A stretch of 64,000 bases of DNA, taken from contig NZ_JAUOQH010000001.1 in NCBI RefSeq assembly GCF_030547075.1, positions 186,001 through 250,000 on the forward strand, read 5' to 3'. Of the stretch, positions 8,218 through 16,945 are shown in pieces. The notes under the pieces were generated by a model, which worked only from the letters and a program-made list of their open reading frames with translations, had not been told where the DNA came from and did no database searches. The translations under genes were made by a program, and so were the position numbers. The stretch is from Alteromonas sp. 1_MG-2023. GTDB lineage: Bacteria; Pseudomonadota; Gammaproteobacteria; Enterobacterales; Alteromonadaceae. Every line of letters begins with the position of its first letter. The first letter of the stretch is position 1.

Positions 8218-10338
8218 TTATTGCTCGTCTTTCTGCTCGGCAGAATATTTCTTAAACCATGCCAATATGTTCTCTACCTTGCCTATCATACGGGATGGTT
8301 TTGACGCGATGCCATGAGGTGAACCAGGCACTTTCACTAATACCGTATCTACTTTTTGCAGCTTAAGCGCTTGATAAAACTGCTCAGCTTCAGATGAGGG
8401 CGTACGCTTATCTTCTGTACCGGTAATCAACATAGTTGGCGTTGTGACATTTCCCACTAAAGAAAGCGGCGAGCGTTCCCAGTAATGCGCGATATTTTCC
8501 CATGGTTTAGCGGGAAACTGGAAAGGTATTTGGTAAAGCCCTGAGTCAGCAGTAAGTACCTTTGAAAGCCAGTTAATAACCGGCTTAGCAACAACAGCGG
8601 CTTTAAAGCGGTTAGTTAACCCTATAGCATAAGCTGATGCTATTCCTCCTGCAGAGCCGCCTGTAATAAAGAGCTTCTCAGGGTCTACTAGGCCCTTATC
8701 GATAAGGGCATCAACACCAGACATATGATCGGCAAAATCGTACTTAGAACTGTACTTACCTTGCAATAGCAATGCAAAGCGCTCACCGTAACCTGTACTC
8801 CCCCGATGATTATCATAAAATACAATATAGCCTTCGGCTGCCATACGTTGTAACTCGGCAGTGAACACAGGGCCGTAGGCCAAGTTTGGGCCACCGTGAA
8901 TCTCTAGAATAAGCGGATATTTTTTAGTTTCATCGTAATTAGGCGGCAAGATATACCAGCCTTGAATTTCCTCATCATCAATTGATGAGCGATATACAAT
9001 TTCTTTAACTTCACCAAGTTGCTTATGACCTAACGCATCTTCGTTTAAAAACGTAAGTTGTTGTTCACTACGGGTGGTTACAAACACATCTGCGGGGCGA
9101 TCGGTACGCCCTTTGGTATAAGCCACTACGTTGTCGGCAGCATGGTACATACCAAACACATAGGGACGCCCTAGGGTAGTGCCCCCTAAGCCTTTGGCAA
9201 CAGACTTAACTTTGCCAGAAAGCGTAACAACATCGACCTGCGCAAGGCCGCGTACCGATTGCTGGAAGTAGATACTTTTATTGTCTTTCCACTGAAAATT
9301 AGACACAGAATTATCAATGTCAGCGGTAAGGTTTTTGTGCTCAGTACCATCTGCATTCATAACGTATAAATAACGGTTTTTATACATCACTTTATCGTCA
9401 CTACGGCGTGAATACGCCACATACTTTCCATTCGGTGATACTACTGGAGAGGATTCCGTGCCTTTAAAGTCGGTAAGCTGCTCAATATCACCTTGCATAT
9501 TTACCGTAAAGATATCGGACTCCACCGGCTCATATTCCCAGTTGTCACTGCGATTGGCCGAGAAGTATATTTTTTGCGAATCAGGAGAAAAGCTTAAGCT
9601 TCCTTTGTGGTGATAATTACCAGAGGTTAGTTGCCTAGCCGTGCCGCCATCTGTTGAAACCACAAAAATATGTGTATAGGCCGGCTCTAGAATCCCTTTA
9701 CCGTCAGCTTGATAACGGGCTTTGGTAATATACTCAAATTTAGGTGCCCACTTTGCGCCTTTCGGCTTTTTAGGCAAATTGACTTTAAGGGGCTTTTCTT
9801 CAACATCCACACTCATGGTAAATGCGATATGTTTTCCGTTAGGTGACCAGGTAATATTGCCAAGGGATGACGTAACATTGGTGATTAGGGCCGTTTGCCC
9901 CGTATCCATCCAACGCACGTATAGCTGAGGCTTGCCTTCTTCATTAGACAAATAGGCGAGTCGCTTACCATCAGGTGACCACCGTGGAGAATAATAACTG
10001 TTCTTAGATGATAATAATGGGCGATGGGATTTTCCATCTACTGACGCCAGCCAAATGTTGGAGCGTGTGCTGTCTGTCATGACGTCATTAGAACGGCGAA
10101 CGTAGGCGACTTGCTCGCCATCGGGAGATACCCGTACGTCACTCACGTACTCTAAATCAAAAATATTTTCAGACTGAAAAAACATATCATTATCAGTGCC
10201 TTCTTTCTCATCCTCGGCGTAAGAGAATGATGAAAGGCCTGTAAAGATACATAGAAAGAATACGGTTAAACGCGTTGTAACACGAAAATCTTGTCTACCT
10301 TGCCTGCGCTGGCAATTAACAATTTGAGTTGAAAACAT
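8218..10338 (-). CDS. Secreted S9 family prolyl oligopeptidase-type peptidase
   Basis: Serine peptidase of the S9 (acylaminoacyl/dipeptidyl peptidase) family, 706 residues. An N-terminal signal peptide (about 20-41, ending SFSYA) points to the periplasm or outside. The N-terminal half is a beta-propeller built from repeats such as VSPDGEQVAYVRR, WSPDGKRLAYLS and FSPDSQKIYFSA. The C-terminal alpha/beta hydrolase domain carries HGGPNLAYGP and the catalytic triad Ser562 (GGSAGG), Asp643 (GTEDKRTP) and His675 (SPHG). Likely role: degrading short peptides as nutrients (inference). Monocistronic, ended by the shared terminator at 8136. The true start could be a later Met or Val, as the first 20 residues are unusually polar for a signal peptide. 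Confidence 0.93.
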   Translation of the reverse strand: MFSTQIVNCQRRQGRQDFRVTTRLTVFFLCIFTGLSSFSYAEDEKEGTDNDMFFQSENIFDLEYVSDVRVSPDGEQVAYVRRSNDVMTDSTRSNIWLASVDGKSHRPLLSSKNSYYSPRWSPDGKRLAYLSNEEGKPQLYVRWMDTGQTALITNVTSSLGNITWSPNGKHIAFTMSVDVEEKPLKVNLPKKPKGAKWAPKFEYITKARYQADGKGILEPAYTHIFVVSTDGGTARQLTSGNYHHKGSLSFSPDSQKIYFSANRSDNWEYEPVESDIFTVNMQGDIEQLTDFKGTESSPVVSPNGKYVAYSRRSDDKVMYKNRYLYVMNADGTEHKNLTADIDNSVSNFQWKDNKSIYFQQSVRGLAQVDVVTLSGKVKSVAKGLGGTTLGRPYVFGMYHAADNVVAYTKGRTDRPADVFVTTRSEQQLTFLNEDALGHKQLGEVKEIVYRSSIDDEEIQGWYILPPNYDETKKYPLILEIHGGPNLAYGPVFTAELQRMAAEGYIVFYDNHRGSTGYGERFALLLQGKYSSKYDFADHMSGVDALIDKGLVDPEKLFITGGSAGGIASAYAIGLTNRFKAAVVAKPVINWLSKVLTADSGLYQIPFQFPAKPWENIAHYWERSPLSLVGNVTTPTMLITGTEDKRTPSSEAEQFYQALKLQKVDTVLVKVPGSPHGIASKPSRMIGKVENILAWFKKYSAEQKDEQ

Positions 10339-10536
10339 GATACCCCTGATATTTTTATTGGTGTTTCTTTATCTTACGGAATAAATAATAAGTGTTAATA
10401 ATAAACGGTGAGTAAACAAAATTATAAGATGAAATTTTGGTGATTTTGAGCGGATATATAGGTAAAAGTGTTCAGCAGAAAAGTAAAGATTGATAAGCGC
10501 GATGCACTTATCAACCTTGATTTTTAATGGGTTAAA

Positions 10537-12018
10537 CTAGGACTTAACCGCAGGAGTAGCAGTTTGCCAACCTCCTCCTAACGCTTGGTATAAGTCGACC
10601 AGCGCCGACATTTGTTGTTGCCGAGTTTCAATAAACTCACTTCTTGCTTCTAGCGCTTCTCTTTGTGCTAACAGCACTTCAAGATACTCACCATGGGCTG
10701 AAGTGAACAACTTATTCGCAATATCTACCGACTGCTCTAAAGCCTCAATTTGTAGGCTTTTAGCATTTACGCTTTTATCTAAATTATTAAGCTTAGATAA
10801 ACTGTTAGTGACTTCCGCCACAGCGCGCACAATAGTCAATTCATATTCATAGGCTGCTTTTACTTGCTCAGCACTCGCATTTTGATAAAGCGCCTCAATT
10901 GCGCGGCGATTAATTAGAGGAGCAAAAATATCACCAGATAGTGAGTATGCTAACGATTCAGGAACGTTAAACAAATATCGGCTATCAAAGGCAGAGAGCC
11001 CTATATCAGCATTAAGCTCAAAGGTCGGGTAAAAATTAGCTTTTGCTACATCAATATTTAGCTTGGCTGCGGCAAGTTCCAACTCAGCTTGCTTAATGTC
11101 TGTGCGATTGGCAAGTAAAGATGAAGGCACACCCACATTTGGCTTGTAAATCTCAGCGTTTAGCAATATTTCACTATTTCGCGCAATAGGTTGTGGCGTT
11201 CGCCCTAGCAATAAATTAAGAGTATTCTCCTTCTCAACAATTTCTTGTTCAATTACAAATCTTTCGCTCTCATTTTTCTTAATTTCAGCTAAGAAACGTG
11301 AAGCGGGTAAAGATGTAGAACGCCCATAGTTCTTCAACGCATCAATAGTTTTAATGACGTTTCGCTGTACCTCTATGGTTGAGTCTAAGTTAGCTAATTT
11401 ATTATCCAATGCCAGTAATTCGTAATAGCAACGGGATACTTCAGACACCAGTTGAGTAATAAAAAATTTCCGGCTTTCCACCGAGGCTAAGTACTCAAGA
11501 GAAGCAACTTTGGTTGCATCTCTTAACTTGTGCCAGATATCCACTTCCCATGATGCACTAAGCCCGAGCTTCAAATTCCCCAAAGGATCGGGAAAGGCTT
11601 TTCCTTCTTTAATATCTAATTGGTTTTCAACTGCTCCTTCCCGAGTATATTCCCCTACTTTCTCGGTTTCAGCTTCAATGCCCGCCGACAAGCTAGGTAG
11701 ATATTCACCTTCTCTTGCATAAACCTCGTTTGAAGCAATATTAATTCGCTGCAAAAGTATCGCTACTTCTTGGTTATTATTCACAGCGAATTCGACTAAG
11801 TCGGACAATTGTGGGTCGTTAAACCAGTCAGACCAATTGATGTTAACATCACTATTTACCCGCGAACTGGGAGCTTTCTCTGCAGCGGTATAAGCATCTG
11901 GCAAATCAATTTGGGTATCTCGGGTTTGTATAGTTGGTAGCGCACAACCTTGTACAACTAGGGCACTGGCGAGGGCTATCCATAACGGGCTTTTGGTTAT
12001 TTTTTTGCGCTTAATCAT
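10537..12018 (-). CDS. RND efflux outer-membrane channel lipoprotein (NodT/OprM-like)
   Basis: TolC-like outer-membrane factor of a tripartite efflux pump, 493 residues. The signal sequence ends in a lipobox with Cys25 (LVVQGC), as expected for the lipid-anchored OprM/NodT branch. Two OEP-type repeats of long helices are visible (for example ELAAAKLNIDVAKANFYPTF and the Q/A-rich C-terminal helix). The N-terminal segment VNINWSDWFNDPQLSDLVEFAVNNN is characteristic of the family. The start overlaps the RND permease stop by 8 bp, making this the last gene of a leftward adaptor-pump-channel operon. Confidence 0.93.
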   Translation of the reverse strand: MIKRKKITKSPLWIALASALVVQGCALPTIQTRDTQIDLPDAYTAAEKAPSSRVNSDVNINWSDWFNDPQLSDLVEFAVNNNQEVAILLQRINIASNEVYAREGEYLPSLSAGIEAETEKVGEYTREGAVENQLDIKEGKAFPDPLGNLKLGLSASWEVDIWHKLRDATKVASLEYLASVESRKFFITQLVSEVSRCYYELLALDNKLANLDSTIEVQRNVIKTIDALKNYGRSTSLPASRFLAEIKKNESERFVIEQEIVEKENTLNLLLGRTPQPIARNSEILLNAEIYKPNVGVPSSLLANRTDIKQAELELAAAKLNIDVAKANFYPTFELNADIGLSAFDSRYLFNVPESLAYSLSGDIFAPLINRRAIEALYQNASAEQVKAAYEYELTIVRAVAEVTNSLSKLNNLDKSVNAKSLQIEALEQSVDIANKLFTSAHGEYLEVLLAQREALEARSEFIETRQQQMSALVDLYQALGGGWQTATPAVKS

Positions 12019-15000
12019 CGCTTAGCACCTCATCGTTATACTGATAAGTTTCGGTTAACGGTAAATGATCTTCGTTTTTAATCAGAGATTTCCCTTCTTC
12101 TAATTTTGCAAATAAGAAGTACAAACCGGGAATGATTAAAACACCAAATATGGTACCAAACAGCGTCCCACCTAAAGCTGATGCGCCAATGGTTCTATTT
12201 CCCACTGCGCCGGCCCCTGTGGCAATGACAAGAGGAATAAGCCCTGCCACGAATGAAAAAGAAGTCATCAGAATTGGACGAAAACGCTGCTTTGCTGCTT
12301 CAACGGCGGCATCAGCAATAGACATGCCCTGCTGGTTTTTCTGCACAGCATATTCAACAATTAAAACCGCATTTTTACCAAGTAGGCCAACTAACATAAC
12401 AAGCCCTAATTGAGCATAAACGTCATTGGCTAGCCCCATACCTTTAAGCAACAGAAATGAACCTATTATTCCTGTTGGCAGTGATAGAATAACTGCAAAC
12501 GGCAACAGCAAGCTTTCATACTGAGAGGCAAGTACGATATAGACGAAAAGAAGTACAACAGCGAAAATAACAATGGCTTCATTTCCGCGTTTAGCTTCAT
12601 CAAAAGACAAGCCTTCCCACCCTATATCGTACCCATTGGGCAGTGTAGCCGCAGCGACTTCTTCTACCGCTTTTATTGCTTCAGCTGACGTATAACCTTC
12701 GGCAGGTTCCGCTCGTATTGCAGCTGAGGTATACAAGTTGTAGCGAGTTATTTCATTAGGGCCTTGTGTTTTCACCAATTTCATAAAGGCAGAGTAAGGC
12801 ACCATTTCCCCCTCTTCGTTTCGCACATAGTAATCTAGTAAATCACTTGGATAACGACGGTACTCTGGGGCACTTTGAGTGTATACCTTAAAGAAGTTGT
12901 TAAAACGCGTAAAACCTTGCTCATAGGTACTACCAATCAAAATGTTAAGGTTTTCCATGGCTTGCCCGATGGAAACGCCTTTTTGCATTGCCGCTTGGTT
13001 ATCAATCTCTATTTTGTATTGAGGGTAATCGGCGGCATAGAAAGTGAATAAACCTTTAAGTTCTTTACGCTCGACTAAATCAGCCATAAAGTCTTTGTTG
13101 ATTTGGTCAAATTCCTGATAGTCCGTTGTATTGGTTTTATCTAGCAGGCGGAATGACAACCCTGAAGACGCCCCATAACCTGGAACAACCGGTGGCTCGA
13201 AGTATTCTACAACCGCACCTAAATGGTGTGTTTTTGCTTCTAACTCTTCAATGATCTCCCGAACCGACTGCTCCCGATCCGACCAATCTTCAAGGTTAAT
13301 CAAACAAGTACCAGCATTCGAACCACGCCCTTCGGTTAGAATTTCATAACCTGCAAGTGACGATACTGAAGATACCCCTTCAACCTCTAACGCTAAGCCT
13401 TGAAGCTCACGGGCTATGCTATTGGTTTCCTCTAAAGTACTTCCCGGAGGCGTTTGAATAATAGCGTAAATTTGGCCTTGATCTTCACCTGGTATAAAAC
13501 CCGATGGTAAAGTGAGGTTTAACCCGAATGTACCAATAATAAACGCAGTTAAGGCAATAATAGTTACTAAACGACGAGTAACAAGCGCTTTAATAATGCG
13601 TATATAGCGGCCAGTTAATTTTTCAAACCAATAGTTAAATACATCAATCATTTTGCTAATAATTGATGCCTTTCTTACATGCGTGTGTGGGTTTTTTAAC
13701 AGCATTGCACACAACACTGGGGTTAGCGACAAGGCTACAATACAAGAGATAATAATCGACGATGACATGGTAATTGAAAATTGTCGGTAGAAAACACCAA
13801 CCGGACCAGTCATAAAGATGAGAGGCACAAACACTGCTGTCATTACTAGCGTAATCGCTATGATTGCTCCTCCCATTTCACCTAGTACTTCCTGGGTTGC
13901 CATGTATGGCGTAAGTGTTTTACTTTCCTCCATTTTGGCATGTACCGCTTCTACAATAACAATAGCGTTATCAACAACAATGCCGATGGCCAACACCAAA
14001 GCAAACAAGGTGATTAAATTAATATTAACCCCCGTGGCTTGCATACAGAAAAACGTTCCTACCAAAGATACTGGTACTGCAAGTAATGGAATCAATGTAG
14101 AACGCCAATCACCTAAAAAGACAAACACCACAAGTGACACTAAAATGAACGCTTCGAATAAGGTGTGAAGTACTTGTTCAATTGACGCATCTAAGAATTT
14201 CGAAACGTCATAGTTTATTTCATACTCCATTCCCTCTGGAAATGTCTCCTCTAGTTCAGCCATTTTTGCTTTTACTTGAGAAATAACTTCGTTAGCACTG
14301 CTACCATAATTCTGTTTAAGCACTATCGCAGCCGAAGGGTAGCCATCTTTGTTTGAATAAATATCAAAAAATTCACTACTTAACTCAACATCGGCAATGT
14401 CACTTAGTTTCAGTAACTTTCCGTCACTGTCTGCGCGAATTATAATGTTTTCGTATTCTTCCGGCTCATCATAGCGGCCCTCGTAAATTAGCACGTATTC
14501 TTTCGACTGTGCTGTAATACCAGAACTTCTCCCTAATCGACCGGGACGACCGATTAAGCTTTGCTCGTCAATAGACTCCATAATTTCATCTACAGAGACA
14601 TTGTAAGCACGCATGCGATCGGGTTTCAGCCAAATACGCATAGCGTATTGCCTGCTACCAAGAATTTTGGCACTCGCAATACCATTAACCCGTTGAATTT
14701 CTGGGATCACGTTAATGTTTGAGTAGTTGTACAGAAACTTCTCGTCTGCGTCGTCGTGGGTACTATAAACATTGATATACATCAGCATGCTGGGTTGAAC
14801 ACGTTCTAACACTACCCCCTCTAACTGAACGAGTTGCGGAAGCCTATTCATTATTTGATCAAGTCTGGTTTTAACGTTGATCAACGCTTGATTAGGGTCT
14901 ACATCTAAATCAAATATCACTTGAATTGTAGCTTCACCGGCACTGGTGGCATCAGACACTATGTACTTCATCCCCGGCACACCATTTATTGAACGCTCAA

Positions 15001-15196
15001 TGGTCACAAGGGAAGACTTCACTAGAACATCTGCACTAGAGCCTGGGTAAGCTAACGAAATAAGCACCCGAGGTGGCGCTATATCAGGGAATTGGGAGGT
15101 GGGTAATGAAAACACCGACAATACCCCTAAAAATATGATCATGACCGATAGCATAATTGCCATCACAGGCCGTTTAATAAATACTCCAAACATCAA
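12011..15196 (-). CDS. RND multidrug efflux inner-membrane pump (HAE1 family)
   Basis: Proton-driven drug exporter of the AcrB type, 1061 residues, with two sets of membrane helices and two large periplasmic domains. N-terminal MMFGVFIKRPVMAIM and the C-terminal FRPILMTSFSFVAGLIPLVIATGAGA are family signatures. The proton-relay site in helix 4 reads VVDNAIVIVEAV. Asp409 is kept, but the position equivalent to AcrB Asp408 is Asn410, as in some HAE1 subfamilies rather than AcrB itself. Substrate cannot be read from sequence. Seven bp downstream of the adaptor gene, 8-bp overlap with the channel gene. The operon appears to be preceded by a RAPP-ending leader peptide at 16480. Confidence 0.95.
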   Translation of the reverse strand: MMFGVFIKRPVMAIMLSVMIIFLGVLSVFSLPTSQFPDIAPPRVLISLAYPGSSADVLVKSSLVTIERSINGVPGMKYIVSDATSAGEATIQVIFDLDVDPNQALINVKTRLDQIMNRLPQLVQLEGVVLERVQPSMLMYINVYSTHDDADEKFLYNYSNINVIPEIQRVNGIASAKILGSRQYAMRIWLKPDRMRAYNVSVDEIMESIDEQSLIGRPGRLGRSSGITAQSKEYVLIYEGRYDEPEEYENIIIRADSDGKLLKLSDIADVELSSEFFDIYSNKDGYPSAAIVLKQNYGSSANEVISQVKAKMAELEETFPEGMEYEINYDVSKFLDASIEQVLHTLFEAFILVSLVVFVFLGDWRSTLIPLLAVPVSLVGTFFCMQATGVNINLITLFALVLAIGIVVDNAIVIVEAVHAKMEESKTLTPYMATQEVLGEMGGAIIAITLVMTAVFVPLIFMTGPVGVFYRQFSITMSSSIIISCIVALSLTPVLCAMLLKNPHTHVRKASIISKMIDVFNYWFEKLTGRYIRIIKALVTRRLVTIIALTAFIIGTFGLNLTLPSGFIPGEDQGQIYAIIQTPPGSTLEETNSIARELQGLALEVEGVSSVSSLAGYEILTEGRGSNAGTCLINLEDWSDREQSVREIIEELEAKTHHLGAVVEYFEPPVVPGYGASSGLSFRLLDKTNTTDYQEFDQINKDFMADLVERKELKGLFTFYAADYPQYKIEIDNQAAMQKGVSIGQAMENLNILIGSTYEQGFTRFNNFFKVYTQSAPEYRRYPSDLLDYYVRNEEGEMVPYSAFMKLVKTQGPNEITRYNLYTSAAIRAEPAEGYTSAEAIKAVEEVAAATLPNGYDIGWEGLSFDEAKRGNEAIVIFAVVLLFVYIVLASQYESLLLPFAVILSLPTGIIGSFLLLKGMGLANDVYAQLGLVMLVGLLGKNAVLIVEYAVQKNQQGMSIADAAVEAAKQRFRPILMTSFSFVAGLIPLVIATGAGAVGNRTIGASALGGTLFGTIFGVLIIPGLYFLFAKLEEGKSLIKNEDHLPLTETYQYNDEVLSDD

Positions 15197-15203
15197 ACCG
15201 TCC

Positions 15204-16292
15204 TCATTCAGCGTCTAGTTCAAGTTCAGTTAAGGTGTCATTTGCTGAAATAAGGTGAGGCTCTATTTGTTGGCCATTTCTCACTCTTCTTAGCCCTTCA
15301 ATTAGAATAGTGTCACCTTCTTCTATTCCATCAGAAACTAAGAAAATGTGTGGAAGTTCTGCATTTACCTCTATGTGTCGAGTCGACAGTTTGTTTTCTT
15401 TGTCCACAATATAAACATAATTTTGATCAAGAATTTGAAAAGTGGCTTTTTGAGGAATAATCAACGAGCCTGGGTAATTTACATCAACTAAAACATTACC
15501 TGTCTGTCCATGCCTAAGAAGTGAATCGGGGTTGGGAAATGAGGCGCGCATTTCAATCGTTCCGGTATGATTGTCAAAATCCGCTTCGATTGCGTCAATA
15601 ACACCGTCATAAGGATAAACTGTGCCATTAGCCAGCTTTAACTTAACTTTCGTATTTTTACTGGCTTTGCCGCTTTGCACATAATCTAAATATTCGGCCT
15701 CAGCTACGTTAAAGTAAACCCACATTTGGCTAAGATCAGATAAGGTTGTAAGCAGTTCGCCTTCATCTAGCAAGCTTCCGGTTCTCGCCTCTAAGCGATC
15801 CATCTTCCCTGTAAACGGTGCCTTTATATCAGTAAAAGCAAGGTGAGCTTTCGCTAATTCCACTTCGGCCAAGGCCTTTTGATATTCAGCTTCAATAACA
15901 GCAAGCTCATTTGGCGATACAATGTTTTGGTCAACCAAAGATTTAGTGTTTTTATACTCCATATATACCGCTTCGGCTTCCGCTTCTGCCTTTCGCAACT
16001 CGGCCTCGTAGATGGTAGGCATTACCTTGAACATAGGCTGCCCCTTCTCTATGGTTTGACCTTCATCAACGAAAGTTGATTGAAGATAGCCTTTTTCCAT
16101 CGCGCGAACTTCAATATGCTGAATAGCCCGTATTTGGCTAACATATTCTTTTATCAGGGTTGTATCCTGTTTAATTGGGTGAGTGACATTGAACTCCAAC
16201 ATAGTGGCATGATGTGACTCGGGTTCTTGATGACTACAACCGCTTAATATGGCGGTAAGAATACCTGCTGCTAAAAGTGTTTTTTTGCTCAT
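15204..16292 (-). CDS. RND efflux periplasmic adaptor lipoprotein (AcrA/MFP type)
   Basis: Membrane-fusion protein linking pump and outer-membrane channel, 362 residues. It is a lipoprotein (lipobox ending at Cys19, ILSGC). A biotinyl-lipoyl half motif (AMEKGYLQSTFVDEGQTIEKGQPMF is its region, about 65-89), a helical hairpin with many Ala and Glu, the second lipoyl half (FTDIKAPFTGKMDRLEARTG region) and a C-terminal beta-barrel follow in the standard order. No clear Shine-Dalgarno precedes the ATG at 16292. That fits control by the 187-bp leader region between this gene and the small RAPP protein upstream (inference). Confidence 0.93.
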   Translation of the reverse strand: MSKKTLLAAGILTAILSGCSHQEPESHHATMLEFNVTHPIKQDTTLIKEYVSQIRAIQHIEVRAMEKGYLQSTFVDEGQTIEKGQPMFKVMPTIYEAELRKAEAEAEAVYMEYKNTKSLVDQNIVSPNELAVIEAEYQKALAEVELAKAHLAFTDIKAPFTGKMDRLEARTGSLLDEGELLTTLSDLSQMWVYFNVAEAEYLDYVQSGKASKNTKVKLKLANGTVYPYDGVIDAIEADFDNHTGTIEMRASFPNPDSLLRHGQTGNVLVDVNYPGSLIIPQKATFQILDQNYVYIVDKENKLSTRHIEVNAELPHIFLVSDGIEEGDTILIEGLRRVRNGQQIEPHLISANDTLTELELDAE

Positions 16293-16479
16293 AATTTAAA
16301 TTCGTGTAATGGGTACCGTTTTATCGAAAACAGTAATAACCAATGCGCGTCAGATTGCTCAATAGAGTAATCAGACAGCACAGAAAAACAGCCAGCGTAA
16401 ATAACGCTGAGCTCATTGAAGTATCGAATGTAAGGTGAGATTTTTTAGCGAGTGTTAACGCACAAAAGCTAAAAAAGGC
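16293..16479 (-). promoter_or_regulatory. Structured leader between the RAPP peptide gene and the efflux operon
   Basis: Read on the minus strand, this non-coding stretch contains three inverted repeats. The first (16441-16476) has 9-bp arms TTTTTTAGC and GCTAAAAAA and starts 3 bp after the peptide stop codon. The second (16393-16409) is CAGCGT-TATTT-ACGCTG followed by GCTGTTTTT, which resembles a weak intrinsic terminator. The third (16349-16376) is an imperfect 12-bp hairpin with loop TATT. This layout is compatible with attenuation or ribosome-dependent refolding. The folding itself was judged by eye only. Confidence 0.45.
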
Positions 16480-16812
16480 TTATGCAACAGGAGGGGCTCT
16501 AGTGAAAGGGGTAACGTAACTATTGAAGGTGTGGGGACAAGCGTATGTTGTAAATATTATCGCATCACTGACAACAACATAGGCATCAACTTGCGACAGA
16601 CACACTACGGGATAAGGGTCATCCTGTGTATTGTCTTCTACCCCAGATTCAACAATCTGCTCGACGATTGAAGCATCGTAATGATGCTTTGATGATATAG
16701 GCTTTACAACGCTTTGATTAAAACAAATCGCGCACGCAAAAATAAGTAAAGCTAGTGCAAAGGCTTTACTTTTTTTCGTGTGATACAAATTATTCACCGA
16801 CTCGTTTTCCAT
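16480..16812 (-). CDS. Small exported-type protein ending in RAPP, candidate arrest peptide
   Basis: A 110-residue protein with no family I recognise. The N-terminus looks like a signal sequence: a basic KKSK stretch and then a hydrophobic FALALLIFACAICF core (about residues 17-30). The middle is polar and acidic. The last residues are FTRAPPVA followed by the stop; Arg-Ala-Pro-Pro is encoded at 16489-16500. I chose the ATG at 16812 over the TTG one codon earlier; neither has a good ribosome binding site. It sits 187 bp upstream of the RND adaptor gene on the same strand. RAPP a few residues before the stop, plus a secretion signal, is the pattern of translation-arrest leader peptides (ApdA, ApdP). 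Arrest is inferred, not shown. The alternative is an ordinary small secreted protein. Confidence 0.65.
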   Translation of the reverse strand: MENESVNNLYHTKKSKAFALALLIFACAICFNQSVVKPISSKHHYDASIVEQIVESGVEDNTQDDPYPVVCLSQVDAYVVVSDAIIFTTYACPHTFNSYVTPFTRAPPVA

Positions 16813-16904
16813 CAAATCAATACGCTGAAAAGTAACGCAAGAATGCTACACAGGACTCAATGATTTGACAAGACAGTTGGAATAACATGAGGTTATTTTA
16901 CGAC

Positions 16905-16930
16905 AAAAGGGCGCTTATTAGCGCCCTTTT
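16905..16930 (-). terminator. Terminator of the tkt-epd-pgk-fba gene run
   Basis: Perfect hairpin with arms AAAAGGGCGC and GCGCCCTTTT around TTATTA, 16 bp beyond the fba stop. It is symmetric, so it could also act on the other strand, but no plus-strand gene ends here. Confidence 0.85.
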
Positions 16931-16945
16931 AATGATAGGCGTGTA

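Noticed and set aside
10537-16292. Heavy-metal (CusCBA-like) efflux system
   Set aside because: The pump lacks the long CzcA-type features and metal-binding methionine clusters; it fits the HAE1 drug-efflux family better.
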